Shown: piece after piece, positions 11,437-24,058 of the stretch
Layout: the number at the start of each line of letters is the position of its first letter
Numbering within the stretch: the first letter of the stretch is position 1
Notes under the pieces: generated by a model
What the model was told of the DNA's origin: nothing
The model's database searches: none
What the model saw: only the letters and a program-made list of their open reading frames with translations
Position numbers and translations under genes: made by a program
Origin: Erythroxylum novogranatense
Lineage: Eukaryota > Streptophyta > Magnoliopsida > Malpighiales > Erythroxylaceae
Length of the DNA stretch: 64,000 bases
Direction: 5' to 3'
Assembly (NCBI GenBank): GCA_029891385.1
Contig: CM057231.1
Span: 68,588,990-68,652,989 of the forward strand

Positions 11437-14400
11437 ATGGGGATGCGTACAATGGGATCTCAAGGTGATGGTGGTAGTAACGGCAAACAGTCCGATTACC
11501 AGCCATTGGTACGTCAAAATTCATTGTACAGTCTCACTTTGGATGAGGTTCAGAATCAGTTGGGTGACTTGGGGAAACCCTTGAGCAGTATGAACCTTGA
11601 TGAACTTCTCAAGAATGTATGGACTGCTGAAGCTAATCAGTCGATGGGTATTGAGCTTGAGGGTGTACAATTGGCTAATCAAACTGCTCAACATCAGGCA
11701 AACCTGTCATTAACAAGTTCCTTGAGCAAGAAAACAGTTGATGAGGTCTGGAGAGATATTCAAGAAACCAAAAATAATGGGGAAAAGAAGACTAGAGAGC
11801 AGCAGCCTAGTTTGGGGGAGATGACTTTGGAGGATTTTTTAGCCAAAGCAGGCGTTGTGGCAGAGGTGTCTATGGATAAAAAGGATTTTAGTCCTGTTCT
11901 TGGACTTGATACAACTGTATCTCCGCAGTTCCCACAACAAGGTCAATGGATGCAATATACACATCCACAATATCCGCATCAACAACAGAACATGATGGGG
12001 GTTTTTATACCTGGCCAACCGATACCTCAGCCACTTCCCATGGGGGCTGGACCGGCTGTTGCTTTGATCGATGTTCCCTATGCTGAGAGCCAGGTGGCTG
12101 TACCATCTCCTATGATCGGAACATTATCAGACGCACAAGCAACAGGAAGGAAAAGAGGTGCGCCAGAGGATATGATTGAGAAATCTGTTGAGAGGAGGCA
12201 GAAAAGGATGATAAAGAATAGGGAATCTGCTGCCCGTTCTCGAGCCCGGAAGCAGGTGACTTTCCACTTAGTTTCTATTTCAAGACCACCATGTTTCTTT
12301 CCTCACTTTTTGGCTTATGATCTTCCCTTTTTTCAATTCTTTGTGACCTTAAAGTGTATCATTAACAGGCTTACACAAATGAGCTGGAAAACAAAGTTTC
12401 TCGTTTGGAAGAGGAAAATGAAAGGCTGAGGAGACGAAAGGTTAGTGTTTGCTTTTTAGTTATGTTTCTGTTTCCCACGTTAACATCTATGGAACCATGG
12501 AAACATTGGTATTGACCAAGATTTTTTTCCTCTTTGTTTTCACATATTTTTTCCCCTCAAAACTGAAACCAGTTAGAGTGGGTCTCATGATTAGTTTAGA
12601 TTTCTATTAGATTTGTTATGTAATCTATGTTGTGTTTTTATTGGCGACCATTTCATTTCCTTTTATCCTAACAAGTACAGGCTATAGAAAGTTTTCCAAC
12701 CTTGACCACTAGGACGAGGAAAACTAGGTGACATGATATTTGCAGTCAACGTAAGTTAGGTGTTTAAAGCTATATTTAGTTCATCTCATTGTTTTTTGCT
12801 CTCGTCCTCTGGATGGATCACAAAGTGGATTTGTTTGGGGTTTGCATTAGGATTTCTTTGTGATTTATTTGGGGTTTGCATTAAGGATTTCTTTCGTCTG
12901 TGCTCACCTATTTATAAAAAAATTATATTTCCAGGGCAGCTCTTTTGGCTTCTTTCCAGAAACATCTCAATTTCTCATTGCTGCTGTGTGTTTATATTTT
13001 GGTAGATTCATTAGTGGCTGTAAATGGTAAATGCTTTGATACTTTTAAGAAGCATGATTTTCTTATGAAAATGCCAAGGACTGTCAGAACTGATACCTCA
13101 GCTTTAGGCATGCTTCTTTCTGTAACGAATTGCTTATTCGGGACACATTTCTCTTCTAGGTGGTCTTTTGTAGAGTGCTTATGGACTCTCTAATAGCATG
13201 GATCGCACAAATTTTGGGAAGAGGTATAGGTTTTAGTTGTTTAACTTGAAGTCTTGTTAGAATATTAGTTGGAGCTTATTTGAATTAGTAGCTCTAAATT
13301 CTATTCGATTTAATTCCTTTATACATAGTTTAGGAATTAGTTTAAACTATTATTAATAGACAGTTAGCTTCATTGTTTACTAATTATTTCTTAATTCATA
13401 TTTAAGAGCTTATACCTCCTACTCTTTGTTCTCTTTCTTTCTCATACTTCTTTCCGTCTTGCGTCTTCCTAACTGCCCTTCTCTTTTCTTTCCTCTCTTG
13501 TTCTGAGGATTTCAGGTTGTAGGATAGCGTGATTTGTTGAGTATGTTGCTTGCTTATCTGAGGCAGAATTGTAGGATCATACTTTTTTTATTATTACTTA
13601 AAAAGGTTGAGAATACGAGGTTACAACTCACGGATGTTTGAATGGATATCCTTGGGAAAAGGATTTTGTCTTCGATTATTGGGATGGAAGGATAATTTGA
13701 TACAGCTTTACAGGATCTCTAGCAGAGGACATGATAGATAATTTAATTGAATGAGATTCCAATTGAGCTAGTTTCTTTAAAATATACCAAAAATGAAAAT
13801 CAGTGGTTTGAATTGAGAATTTATCCATATTCATAGTGTGCATTTTATTTGAAAAGGAAAATGAAACTCCATAAAAGATATTTATTTACATTTTGTTCCA
13901 GTTTTGGTACTTCGTCCTAAGCCTATTGTATACCGTCCCCCGGTCCCCATAGGAGAAGATTGTAATGAGAAAATAAGCTGTTGGTAAAGAATCAGAACAC
14001 CATGGCGTTTTGGAACTTGTTTTCTTAAATTATGTCCTTCCAATTCCTTTATACTAAAATCGGATAAAATCTTGCAGGTAATGGGCAGTTTAGTTACTAA
14101 CAGCGCACTAATAAGGTCATTGAACATTATCAGCAGCAACTGACAAATAACATAAACGTTTGGCTCCCTTATCTGGAGAATTTTTATCCTTTGTGTTTTC
14201 TCTCCTTTCTTAGCCGGATAGGATAGATTATTTGATTGTAGGGCCTGGCCTCGTCCATCTCTCACAGATTCTGCTAAAACCAAGATAGTTCTTTTGTTTT
14301 TATCTTACAAACTTTGTTATGCCGGCAGATGAATAAGTATTGTTTTCTTTGGCTCTAGCAACATTGGGAGACTATTAATAACTTAGCTTAGCTTATGTCC

Positions 14401-14793
14401 AGCTGGTAGCCTGAGTTAATATTTTGACTAAAGCCACATAACTTTTCAGCATCAGAGCATATACGATAATCTTGAGGCATAACTTAAATCACATGGTTTA
14501 TTAAGCATCTATGATAAAGTTTTGGGGTTTGGTACGTTCATTGTCTTCGCCATTCTGTTCTATTTGGTCATCATACTTTCCGTCAACATAATGTGAAGCT
14601 GTTTTCTCTTAGTTATGTTCAAGCATCATGGATTTGTTGATATTAAATCTATTCTTGCTTCTTTCTTTGACGAATTAGTTTTAACTTCTTTCTAGTTTTC
14701 CTCTACTCACAGGAGTTAGAGAAGATTCTGCCTATCCTGCCTCCAACTGAACCGAAGTATCAGCTCCGCAGAACGTCATCAGCTCCGTTTTAG
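11437..14793 (+). CDS. AREB3: Group-A bZIP transcription factor (ABI5-like, AREB3/DPBF3 type)
   Basis: Coding exons are 11437-12255, 12369-12440 and 14713-14793, with GT/AG introns, giving 323 residues. The product should bind ABA-response elements (ACGTG core) in the nucleus and act in abscisic acid responses. Seen in order: conserved region C1 with RQNSLYSLTLDEVQ (residues 26-39), C2 with KKTVDEVWRDIQ (98-109), C3 with SLGEMTLEDFLAKAGVV (125-141), a Gln/Pro-rich stretch (about 164-200), the basic region KNRESAARSRARKQ (260-273), a short leucine zipper with Leu at 279, 286 and 293, and the C-terminal LRRTSSAPF. C1-C3 and the tail carry RxxS/T sites typical of SnRK2 targets. LTLDEVQ in C1 and overall length favour AREB3/DPBF3 over ABF1-4 or ABI5. 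The ATG at 11452 has the better context (A at -3, G at +4) and may be used, giving 318 residues. Nothing in the gene looks broken. Confidence 0.93.
12441..14712 (+). other. Long intron 2 of the bZIP gene (2.27 kb)
   Basis: The intron separates the zipper exon from the 81-bp exon that holds only the C-terminal tail and stop. It is T-rich, and its open frames (12760-13193 plus, 13882-14283 minus) lack recognisable domains. From 13255 the sequence begins TGTTAGAATATTAG and runs through A/T- and pyrimidine-rich DNA to about 13500, resembling a small copia LTR, but I could not find a matching end or target duplication. Confidence 0.6.
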
Positions 14794-15250
14794 CTTACTT
14801 CTTTACATAAAATTTTGTAGATAAGTTGACTTGTTGTTTGTGCTTCTTATTTTAGTTCTTAGGTCAAAAGTTAAGGAAGCTCTAATTTTCGGTACTTCAA
14901 GAAACAGCTATAAGTTGCCTGGTGTAATGGCAGTTATTTATTGTATGAAGTTGAGCTTATAGGCTGTGGGAAGTTGGAAAGAAATTAACTTGGTAGTTTA
15001 TGGTCTTCGCCATCAAGTGTTGCTAAGATCTGGCTAAATCTTTGTGGCCTGCATCAAGCGGCAGAGCTCTGTTTTGAGTAAAGTTACTAAAAGCAATCAT
15101 CTTAAGATGCTTAGGATGGTTTTTGCACTTGCGCTTGATATTACTGTCAAAGGATTAATACTGTGGAATATTTTTCGTAACTTTTTAGTTTGACATTGAA
15201 ACTATTTTTTGGCTTAAGTTTTGCCAATTATTAGTTTCTTGCATGGAAAC
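14794..15250 (+). other. 3' untranslated region and terminator of the bZIP gene (inferred)
   Basis: Non-coding sequence follows the TAG stop. No textbook AATAAA stands out; plant poly(A) signals are loose, so the transcript end cannot be fixed. Sequence stays T-rich and gene-like to about 15250, then becomes intergenic. Confidence 0.4.
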
Positions 15251-17879
15251 GAGCTTTAACTTCTTCGTCATTTATAAGTTTTAGTGCGTTTTTAGGATTA
15301 TTAGTTTTAAATAGGTTCTAATTTATTCAATGTAATTAAAGAATTTCAATAATTTGGGTTACCTAAGTCATTGTGGTACGTTAATTTTGATTTTGATTTT
15401 GATCAATTGACTACTTAATGTTAATTATCTCTCAATTTCAGTCAATTGATTTAATAATTTTAATTAGTTTTAGTAAGATTTAATTGACTAATGAAACCTA
15501 ACCAACTTTCGATTGTAATCAATTGACTATAGTCACAGGGTTGGCAAGACTAATTCGAAGTTTAGTCAGGGTCGAGTCACAGAGTTTGAGCTTATTCAGC
15601 CTGTCTAAAGTGACATTGTTTCGTGATAGATAGGGATCAGGTCATTCAAGTTGTTCAGGCTGGTTTTTAAGGTAACTCCTTCAACTCGGACCCATTTAAT
15701 TTTAGAAACTGTTTACGTCGGGTTGGAATGTGGGCATTTTGCTATCCTTAGTCAAATAAGTTTGAGATATAATTAATTGTATTCAATTAAGGTTAACTGG
15801 ATTTCAATGGTTAATTTAGATTTTATATTTCTTTAGCCTAGAATTGATTTTTAGCTTTGTATCTTATCTTTGCTCTTTCTATCCTAAAATTAGAAACTAA
15901 TTTTTAACTTAATTCCTCTTTTTACACTTATGTTGGTTTTCAAAAGATGATAATAATATGCTTAATTTTAGCTCAATTGTTTTTAATTTTATTTCAAATT
16001 TAAGGTAATTTATAGTTTATTTCTTTTGTTTTAGAGTTGAGTTTACCTCTTATTTAGTCCACCACTTTACTTATTATGTTTGATTTTATTCTTAATTTAA
16101 TTTATTATCCACTTTAGCGCTTCCATATTTGTTAATTTAATGTTTAATTTAATTTCTTTCATTTGTATAAAGTGCAAAAAAGAAAAGGAAAAGAACATAA
16201 CAAAAAATCAACCTTAAAATTATATAGTTTAATATATTAAAGAAGAAATAGTAAATAAATTGAAGATAAAAGAGAATCCTAATCTCCTAAGCTGATTCTT
16301 ATTCAAAAGAGAATCCTTTCCTTTCTTTCTCTAAAATTAGTTGTAACCTTCTTTTCTTATATTTGGTCGCTCCGAATTATGTCACCTTCCATGTTTAATT
16401 GATTTATTTTCTTCTTAGTATATACAAATGTTTTAGGCTTGGCAATGGATCGAACCTGGTTTAGTTTGGCCTGAAGTTAACACGCCAAGCAACCTAATGA
16501 CAAAATGACATTTTTTTGTGAAAAACAATGTCATTTTGATTTTAAAAAAAATAAAAAGTCGGCCCATTTCTATCCATAACATGGTTCGAATCCCACCAAT
16601 AAAGAATGAGAATATAAAAAAGAAGAAATTTGGGTTATGGATGTCATTGTTACTTAAGAGGCAACCTTGAATAACAATTTCGTTCTCACCGGTAATTATT
16701 ATGCTTAATTTAATTATTAAATAATAAGCATGGAAGAGTTTATAGCTTGTGTCAGTTGACGAATAAATAGACTATTTATAGAAGAGTGGTGTTTCTTTAT
16801 TCATTTTCCTCTTTTTCTTCTTTTGTGCATATGTGATAAAAGGAAAAAAAATGTAACTTGTGGTCATATTCTTGGATAAATGCAAGGTCTAAGTGCTTCT
16901 TTGTTGTTTGTTGTTTGTTATTTGTTCTTTTTTCTCTTTTGTTGATTTTCCTCCTTTCTTTTCTCTTCTTGATGACTCATTCAACTGGTAAACTTATTCT
17001 CTCTTCAAATTACTTTCCAATTCCTTTCCATCAAGTTGTTTTCTTTCCCTTCCCCTTATTATACCCCTTATTATATGATAGTAATGAAGTTACATAAGGT
17101 ACACGTAACTTGTAATAAACGATTAAAAGTAGTTGTTACAGTTGAGTTGTCACTTGTTTCATTGTAGAAAATGATTTAGCCTTAGGATTTTTTGTAATTA
17201 GTTCCTTTTCAAAATTAACTTTTAAACTATGTTTTGATTAAAAAATCCTATAGTTATAACATAAATAGTCAATTAAGTTATTATTAGACTCTTAAGTTCA
17301 AATGGCAGAATTGTATAAACATTAACAAGCTTTGGTTGATACTTAACCTTCAAATTAACTTGAAGATAACATATTAACTATGGAATAAGATAAAGACACA
17401 TAAGTAGGCAAGGCAAAATATGCACTATCGATAAAAGCTTGAGAGTAGGCAAGAATTGGAAAGCATTAGTACACATTGAAGGAAATCTTCAATGATGAAT
17501 GATATTCGAATGTGAGACCAAACATGATGGTCTAACTAATTCGAGTTAACTTCTAGGGTGCACAAAGACACTTAAATTTAATGATGAGGTTCAAAGATAT
17601 TTAAATCTATAGGGTTTATTATGTGTGGCTAAGATTACTTATAACTCAAATCATAAATCAAGGTGACTACACCGTGAATGTACTTGAATAGACCGTATAT
17701 AAATATGGTTCAAGATGGCTAAACCAAATGTTTATTAAGGTACTTATCTTTAAAAGGCAATTTTGTAACAACACATGATAACAACATAAAGTTTTGGACA
17801 AAGAAATTGGTAGTACTACCTTACAAAGTGGGAATACTTCTTTAAGTTATGGAAAATGGCCAGAGGTTAATAGAGTAAA
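15251..17879. other. Gene-free AT-rich spacer
   Basis: No coding sequence. Between 15395 and 15535 a motif with the core TCAATTGA is repeated about four times, reminiscent of the palindromic motifs in the copia LTRs at 45.8-46.0 and 62.9-63.2 kb; an old LTR piece is possible. A perfect Pol III B-box-like GGTTCGAATCCC occurs at 16583-16594 without a tRNA around it. The leucine- and phenylalanine-rich open frame at 16858-17097 is not convincing. Confidence 0.4.
16501..16538. repeat. Hairpin with 12-bp perfect arms
   Basis: CAAAATGACATT at 16501-16512 is the exact reverse complement of AATGTCATTTTG at 16527-16538. The loop contains a T-run, GTG and an A-run, so pairing can extend further inward. 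It may be a small MITE end pair or a chance A/T-rich palindrome. Confidence 0.5.
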
Positions 17880-19195
17880 ATCTTACGAACTATATTTTCA
17901 TGTGTTATAGTGACAAAAAAGGGAACAAAAATCCAACTAACTTAGTGAAATTCATGTTAGAGGTGATAAATCTCCACTAATTGTGTGGATTAGTAGAAAA
18001 AGTCCATAGGTTAACTTACTTGGTCCCTAAGTTATTGCAATCCTTTATAACAACTTTTATAGCTTATTTTACAACATTGCATATATTCAATCATCTATAA
18101 GAAAGAGTTAAAATATTTCTTCTTATTAAGAGCTTTGAGTAAGAAGATCGTAAGCGATTCTATTATAAAGTTCTTCAAGTTAGAAGTAATTGAACTTCGT
18201 TATGTTAGTTTACGAATAAATCAATAAAATGTTGACTTTTGCCTTATCTGTCCTTGTGCATCTTTTAAATGAGTTATGCTAAACAATTGTGTGTTGAGAA
18301 TGAGTGAAACATTTTAAAATTAGTAGTTTAAGGTGTTCAAGAATAAATGAACTTGTTGTTTAGTGATCTTGAAGGAAACTTGAGGTAGGTTTTGGTGGAC
18401 TTAATTTTGATTGCCATAAGAGGAATTTGGTAATCTTATTCTATTATATTGCACTAAAAAAGATGCCTAAAATAACTAATATCAGAGATTGGCGAGGATT
18501 TCATATATTACTGGTTAATAATGGTTGATATAACCAATCTTGTTGAAATAATTTCTAAATTAGAGATAATTATTAGTCCTCTAGCCCTAATGAATGAGTG
18601 TACGATTCCTTTATTAGAATGATATAAAATTTTGGTATTTGAATTTCAAAAATTAAAAAAGCACTTAAAGAATAGTTAAAAGCTCATGAGAAAATTATCT
18701 ATAACTTATTGGCATTCAAACGTGTTATAGCTAGGAACAAAAGGAGTCCAACCAGAGCATTAGGTGAAGGTGTGACCGTCATATATTTTGAGGCAAGTAG
18801 AGTGCTCTAAAGATCTCTAAAATTTCTTGTAGGGTATATAACAATGCTTTATAGTCACAAAGGTTTTCAATGCTTTAAGTAGGAAGATTTTGAGCAGTTA
18901 TATTATAAACTTCTTCAAGATAGAAGTAACTTGAGTGCTTTATATTATTTCTTTATGAATAGATCAATAGAAGTTGGCTTTTTCCATCTCTCTCTCTTGT
19001 TCATCTTTTGATTGAGTTTTACTAAATACTTGTGTATTGAGAGTAAGCAAAATACTTAAACATAAATGGTATAAGGTTTATGATAATAAATGGCTTTTTA
19101 GTAAATAGTCACTAAAGAAGGATAAGTGAGGCTTTGTTGAACTTAAATTTGATTTGCTATATGAATACTTTGACAATCTTATTCATCATGTTATG
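17880..19195. repeat. Diverged direct repeat pair of about 0.5 kb
   Basis: Sequence at about 17880-18450 resembles 18690-19195 in the same order. Both carry a GTGTTATAG block, a block around AAGTTCTTCAAG or its variant, a stretch containing AGTTGGCTTTT or GTTGACTTTT, and an ending with TTGG/TTTGACAATCTTATTC. Shortly after the second copy, near 19225, TTAATATCAGGGGC loosely resembles a copia primer-binding site, so the pair could be remains of old LTRs. Divergence is high and no protein is detectable. Confidence 0.35.
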
Positions 19196-20140
19196 TTTTG
19201 ACCACCATCAACATTGGATTGTCTTTAATATCAGGGGCAAAATCCTATGGTCTTGTCATCTATCACTGCTTGTACCGCCATTGATTAGAATTTAGTACTC
19301 TAAAATAAACTTTCTTCAATTCAATGAAATTGGTTAAGAATTTGAGTTTCTTGCAATTATAAAAGTTGTTATCCTCATCAAAAGCTTTCATTTGCTACAA
19401 AAATTGTTAAATTCTAACTAAAATTTTTTTGATCACTTGATAAATATTTTAATGACTTAAGGAATATTTAGGCCACTGAAGATACTGTCCTAACGACCTT
19501 CTAGAGACTTTTGAATTTTTTTTTGAAAATTTTATAAAATATGTTGATCATCTTTCCTTAAGAACCTTATTGAAATTCTCAGTGGTTTATAAATTAAAAT
19601 TCATGAAAAGTTTATACAAGAATATAATCAAGGGACAAATTGTATAGCTAGACCATCCTAGCAAACTTAATGAGTCCTAGATTGTTAATTAAGCCCAATG
19701 AGTTGCAAATGACATTGATCTGGATATTTATTTTCCTATTTTATATGTATATAAGGAGTGGGACTTATATCACAAGGTTTAAATTGACAAGTAAATCAAT
19801 TAGGTAAGTTCATATCTATCTACTAATATTGAATCTATACCAAGTATTGAATTTGCTTCTATATTAGTAAAAACGATAACGTGATAAGCCAAGATAGATG
19901 TCATATCCTTTTGTGTGTGGATATAATACGTAAATATATATTTATATAATTATATATGTATATAATTACCTACAAGTATATATATGTATATTTGTAATTT
20001 TGTAGCTGTTATTATGATGTTTATGCAAATATTATTACAATGTCCCTATGACATACTACATGCATTTATGATGGTCCTTATACGACTAAGTGATTTTTTA
20101 ATGAAATTAAGTGATTGATATTTGGATTATGTGTTGATGT
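19196..20140. other. Gene-free spacer with a TA-rich microsatellite
   Basis: No coding sequence. A degenerate TA/TATG-rich run lies at about 19925-19995. The rest is AT-rich and unassigned. Confidence 0.4.
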
Positions 20141-21479
20141 CTTTGGCTATGATTATAGAGAAAGGAAAATTTGTAAATGTGCTACCTAATGGGCATGCAT
20201 TAGGACTAGATGCATACTAGTTTGATTATGAGAGATGATTATGATATGATAAGGAGATATAATATGGATGAGATCTTGGTTGATGCTTGGCCTCCGATTA
20301 GGTCCTTATTTTATTTGTATATTATTGATGTGATTGTAGCTTTGGATGTATTAATTTAGGTTGGTCTGTTGATCATGCTCGGCCCCTGCACCCCTTTGGA
20401 TTAATATAGCCTTACGGATAAATGAGTATAGGTGTATGGTAGAGCCATTGGTGATGTTTAGCTCCTTAAAGCCATTTTAGGTGTAGTATTGTGAGGATTT
20501 ATCCTTAGAGACTAGGATCTTGTAGATATTCCTTCTCTACAATTTTTTGTGTGTTACACGTGATTGGTTATGCATCAAATATGTGTGTTTATGTCCATTA
20601 ATTAGGTTTGATTCCCATAACCTTATTTTTTAGGTCAGCTACCACCAACTTCATAGCAGTGACTCCGAGGAGCATCTACTATAACATATCTACTTCAATG
20701 TGTGCTTGTGAATTTTTTTTTCATTTATACTTGTACTCTAGCGTCCGTAGTGACAAGATTTAGTATGTCAACAATTTTTCCTCTCATGTATGCTAACATT
20801 ATTGTATTTTATTTTGTTTCTACTTACACCTGCTCGTGTTTTTGTTGTTTATTTTTTTTATGTTTTATATTTATTTCTATCACTAGTAGTTAGGCTTACG
20901 TGTGATTTGTGGGTTTTAGCTTTCAGGTTTCATATACCAATCATATGCCTGTTTAGGTTATGTAAGGTTGGTATCAAATCTTAGGTTTAAAGATTTAAGG
21001 CCTAAAGTGTCATTCTACTTGTTAATACAGATACATAGGAATTTAATCACTTCTTAAAATTGCTTCCTTACTTAAAATACTTATATGGTCTAGTGGTTTG
21101 CTAACCATTCCTTTGCTTCCTTTGTCAGCATAAAAACATGTGCTCGATTTCTCACTATAATTGGTCAAGTGGCCCATAATGAGGCCTCAACACAAGAAGA
21201 GGCATTTCCCTATGTTGCCTTAGCTAGAATGTATGGTAGGTATAAGACAATTAAGACTCAAGAGGCACTTATAAAAGAGCCAAAGGTGTTACAAGGGGTT
21301 CTCGAGGCACCTATATTTAACATGCAAGAGTTTCTCATAGGAATAAAAGTTAAAAATTCCATGTTTTGAGATTCAATGATGGTGATGCAGAAGATGATGA
21401 TGAAGTAGCTATAATCAAACTTTTTGTTAGGGTATATTTAGAGTGGGAGCTCTAGACAAAGGGCTATTTAAGTACGTGG
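20141..21479 (+). mobile_element. Probable 5' end of a Ty3/gypsy element (LTR, PBS, gag start)
   Basis: TGGTATCAAATC at 20969-20980 followed by a TTAGGTTTAA block is a decayed tRNA-Met primer-binding site as used by many plant gypsy elements. Sequence before it has the composition of an LTR, but its 5' end cannot be placed. Sequence after it to 21479 should be the start of gag but is too decayed to show domains (open frame 21169-21369). Element B begins at 21480, and recognisable gypsy protein resumes at about 33840. Treating both as one element is an inference from position and strand. Confidence 0.45.
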
Positions 21480-21796
21480 TGTTAAGTCAAAATGAATTTA
21501 CTTAGATATAATTTTGATGTATAACAAAGAGAAAAATAAAAGAAAAACAAAAGCAGACGAAGCAATACAGATGAAGCAACGCAGACGCAGATGCACAGAA
21601 AGACAGACGCAGACGCTAAGAAAAACAGACGCAGACGCAAAAGAAAAATACAGAAGCAGACGCAGACACAAATTAAAAACAGACGCAGACGCAGACACAA
21701 ATTAAAAACAGACGAAGATGCGAATTGAGAAAAACAAACGTAGAAGAAGAATTGAAAAGCAGACGCAAGAGTCAGTTCGGGTTAGTTACAGAACTC

Positions 21797-22838
21797 TGTT
21801 AAGTCAAAATGACTTTACTTAGATATAATTTGATGAATAACAATGAGCAAAATAAAAGAAAAACAAAAGCAAACGAAGTCATACAGACGAAGCAACACAG
21901 ACGCAGACGCACAATATGACGTAGACAAAGAACGAAGAAGAAATAAACAGACGCAGACACAAAATACACACAGACGAAGCAATGCAGATGCAAAAGAGAA
22001 ATACAGACACAGACAAAGACGCGATCAGAAACACAGACGAAGATGCGATCAGAAAAACAGATGAAGACGCAAATAGAAAAAACAGACGAAGACACAAACA
22101 GAAAAACAGACGAAGATGTGAATATAAAACAGACGCAGAAGAAGAATTGAATAAGCAGACGCAAGAGTCAGCTCGAGTTAGTTACAGAACTCAACTGATT
22201 AACTGTTTCTATTAAAGATTCAAGAAGCAAGATTCAAGAAACAAGAATCAAGAAGCAGTTGGTGACGAAGGCTATAAATACAATTCGAAATTGAAAATTG
22301 CAAAGTTAGTCAAAAAAAGTTAGTTAAAACGTGAGCTGAATTACATTTACGTGATCGTAAAAGCATTTTGTGAAAAATTAGCCGAGAGCTATTATTTTTT
22401 ACTGTAACAAGTGTTCAAACACTTATCTGTGAGAAAGTAGTACAGATAGCCTGCAGAGGCTAAGTGTGAAAGAATACTGATTGTAGAGACCTGAAGAGGC
22501 TCGGAGAAAAGAATACTTGTAGAAGTTGAAGAGATAGTGAAAATCTCAGAAAGAACTCTGAGGATTGGACGTAACCCACAGTTTGGGGTGAACCAGGATA
22601 AATCGCTGTGTCAACTACTCTACTCTATCTCTCTTTTAGATTCAAGTTTTATCTTTACTTAACTTAAAAACAAAGTTTTCAATTAATCAGAATCTATCAA
22701 AGTTCTGTAAAAGAATTTTATTTTCTAACAAAAATTTTTGAAAGAATTTTCAAAAAGGAGAATACACAATTCAACCCCCCCTTCTCGTGCATTCTTATAT
22801 CGTTTTCTCAGTATTGTATTAACGTGTGATTCACTTCA
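21797..22838 (+). repeat. 5' LTR of element A
   Basis: 1042 bp, TG...CA, followed by AT and the primer-binding site. The first 400 bp are a degenerate hexamer array built on CAGACG and GAAGAC, which produces long open frames on both strands that are not genes. The 3' LTR (30332-31368) is similar but has many small deletions in this array. Confidence 0.9.
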
Positions 22839-22840
22839 AT

Positions 22841-22852
22841 TGGTATCAGAGC
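22841..22852 (+). other. Primer-binding site of element A
   Basis: TGGTATCAGAGC is complementary to the 3' end of plant initiator tRNA-Met, the usual primer of copia reverse transcription. It starts two bases after the LTR end. Confidence 0.9.
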
Positions 22853-22895
22853 AAGGTATCCAAGGATCACTTTAACAAAGTGTGGATCAAAGATA

Positions 22896-23944
22896 ATGGC
22901 GGAATCACATGTATACATTGCAGAAGGAGCCTCAGTCACTAGACCTCCAGCATTCAACGGAGAAGATTATCATTACTGGAAAGATAGGATGCGGCTATTC
23001 ATAGAATCTACTCATGTTGACCTTTGGGACGTGATAGAGAACGGACCATATATACCAGTAGATGAAGATGGCAATTTTATTCCACGAATCAGATGGACGG
23101 CAGATCAAAAGGCCAGAATACAACTGAACTCAAAAGCAAAGTTTTTCTTGACCTGTGCCCTAAGCAGGAGCGAGTATGACAAAGTCCACGGATGCGATAC
23201 ATGAAGAAAGGGATGTGGGACACATTGTCCATTGCTCACGAAGGCACAAGCCAAGTTAAAGAATCCAAGATAAGTATTCTTGTGCACCAGTACGAGCTTT
23301 TCAGAATGAAAGATGAAGAATCTATTGATCAAATATTTGGAAGATTTCAAACAATTATCAATGGATTGAAAGCTCTTCGAAGAACGTACAACAATCAAGA
23401 TCATGTTCGAAAGATCCTAAGAAGTCTTCCGAAGAGGTGGAGACCTAAAGTTACGGCGGTGCAGGAAGCCAAAGATTTGAGCGTGCTAAAGCTTGACGAG
23501 TTGCTTGGATCCTTAAAGATTCATGAAGTTGAACTCGATGCTGAAGACAAGCCCAAAAGGGATAAGTCGATAGCGCTGAAGGCTGGACAAAAGAATCACA
23601 AGACTCAAAGAAGGAAGAAGTCATCAAAAGCGTTAAAGATTGAAGAATCAAAGAATGACGACTCCAGCCAATCAGAACAAGATTCAAGTGATGAAGACGA
23701 TGAATTATCTTTCATTTCTAGAAAGATAAGATGCATGTGGAAGAAGAAGATCAAAGGAAATAAAAATTTCAAGAAGAATGCCAAAGATGAAGCTAAACCA
23801 GAGAAGTCATCTGTCATCTGCTATGAATGCAATCAGCCGAGACACTACAAGTCCGAATGTCCTACTCTTAAGAAGAAACCAAAGAAGAGTAAAGAAGGCA
23901 AGAAAAGCATGATGGCAACGTGGGAGGACCTAGATTCTTCATAA
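22896..23944 (+). pseudogene. Element A gag (nucleocapsid), frameshifted
   Basis: Starts MAESHVYIAEGASVTRPPAF and continues with FNGEDYHYWKDRMRLFIES, the usual copia gag N-terminus (UBN2-like domain). A 2-bp insertion relative to B at about 23195-23205 breaks the frame, and the second half continues from 23192 in another frame. A CCHC zinc knuckle CYECNQPRHYKSEC lies near 23818-23860, with the usual Gly before His replaced by Arg. The tail is Lys/Glu/Ser-rich. Gag forms the virus-like particle in the cytoplasm; this copy is broken. Confidence 0.88.
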
Positions 23945-24058
23945 TCAGATACAGGTTCCGAATCATCAGAACATGCTAACATCTGCCTGGTAGCCGAGGA
24001 AGATAGTGATGAGGAGGTAAAATCTGATTACAATAACTTACATGAAGCCTACTCAGAA

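Noticed and set aside
12256..12429. Treating the 330-codon frame as the real bZIP protein
   Set aside because: The zipper and C-terminal tail are recovered only by splicing at 12255/12369 and 12440/14713, and the continuation past 12255 has no family similarity; kept only as a possible retained-intron product.
13882..14283. 133-codon minus-strand frame in bZIP intron 2
   Set aside because: No domain, no supporting splice or start context, and it lies within an intron of a well supported gene.
16583..16594. tRNA gene or SINE at the GGTTCGAATCCC sequence
   Set aside because: No acceptor stem, A-box or anticodon arm could be laid out around it.
21482..22164. Minus-strand frames rich in Val, Cys, Phe and Leu, membrane-like
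   Set aside because: They are reverse translations of the CAGACG-type hexamer array in the copia LTRs; the same happens at 30350-30762.
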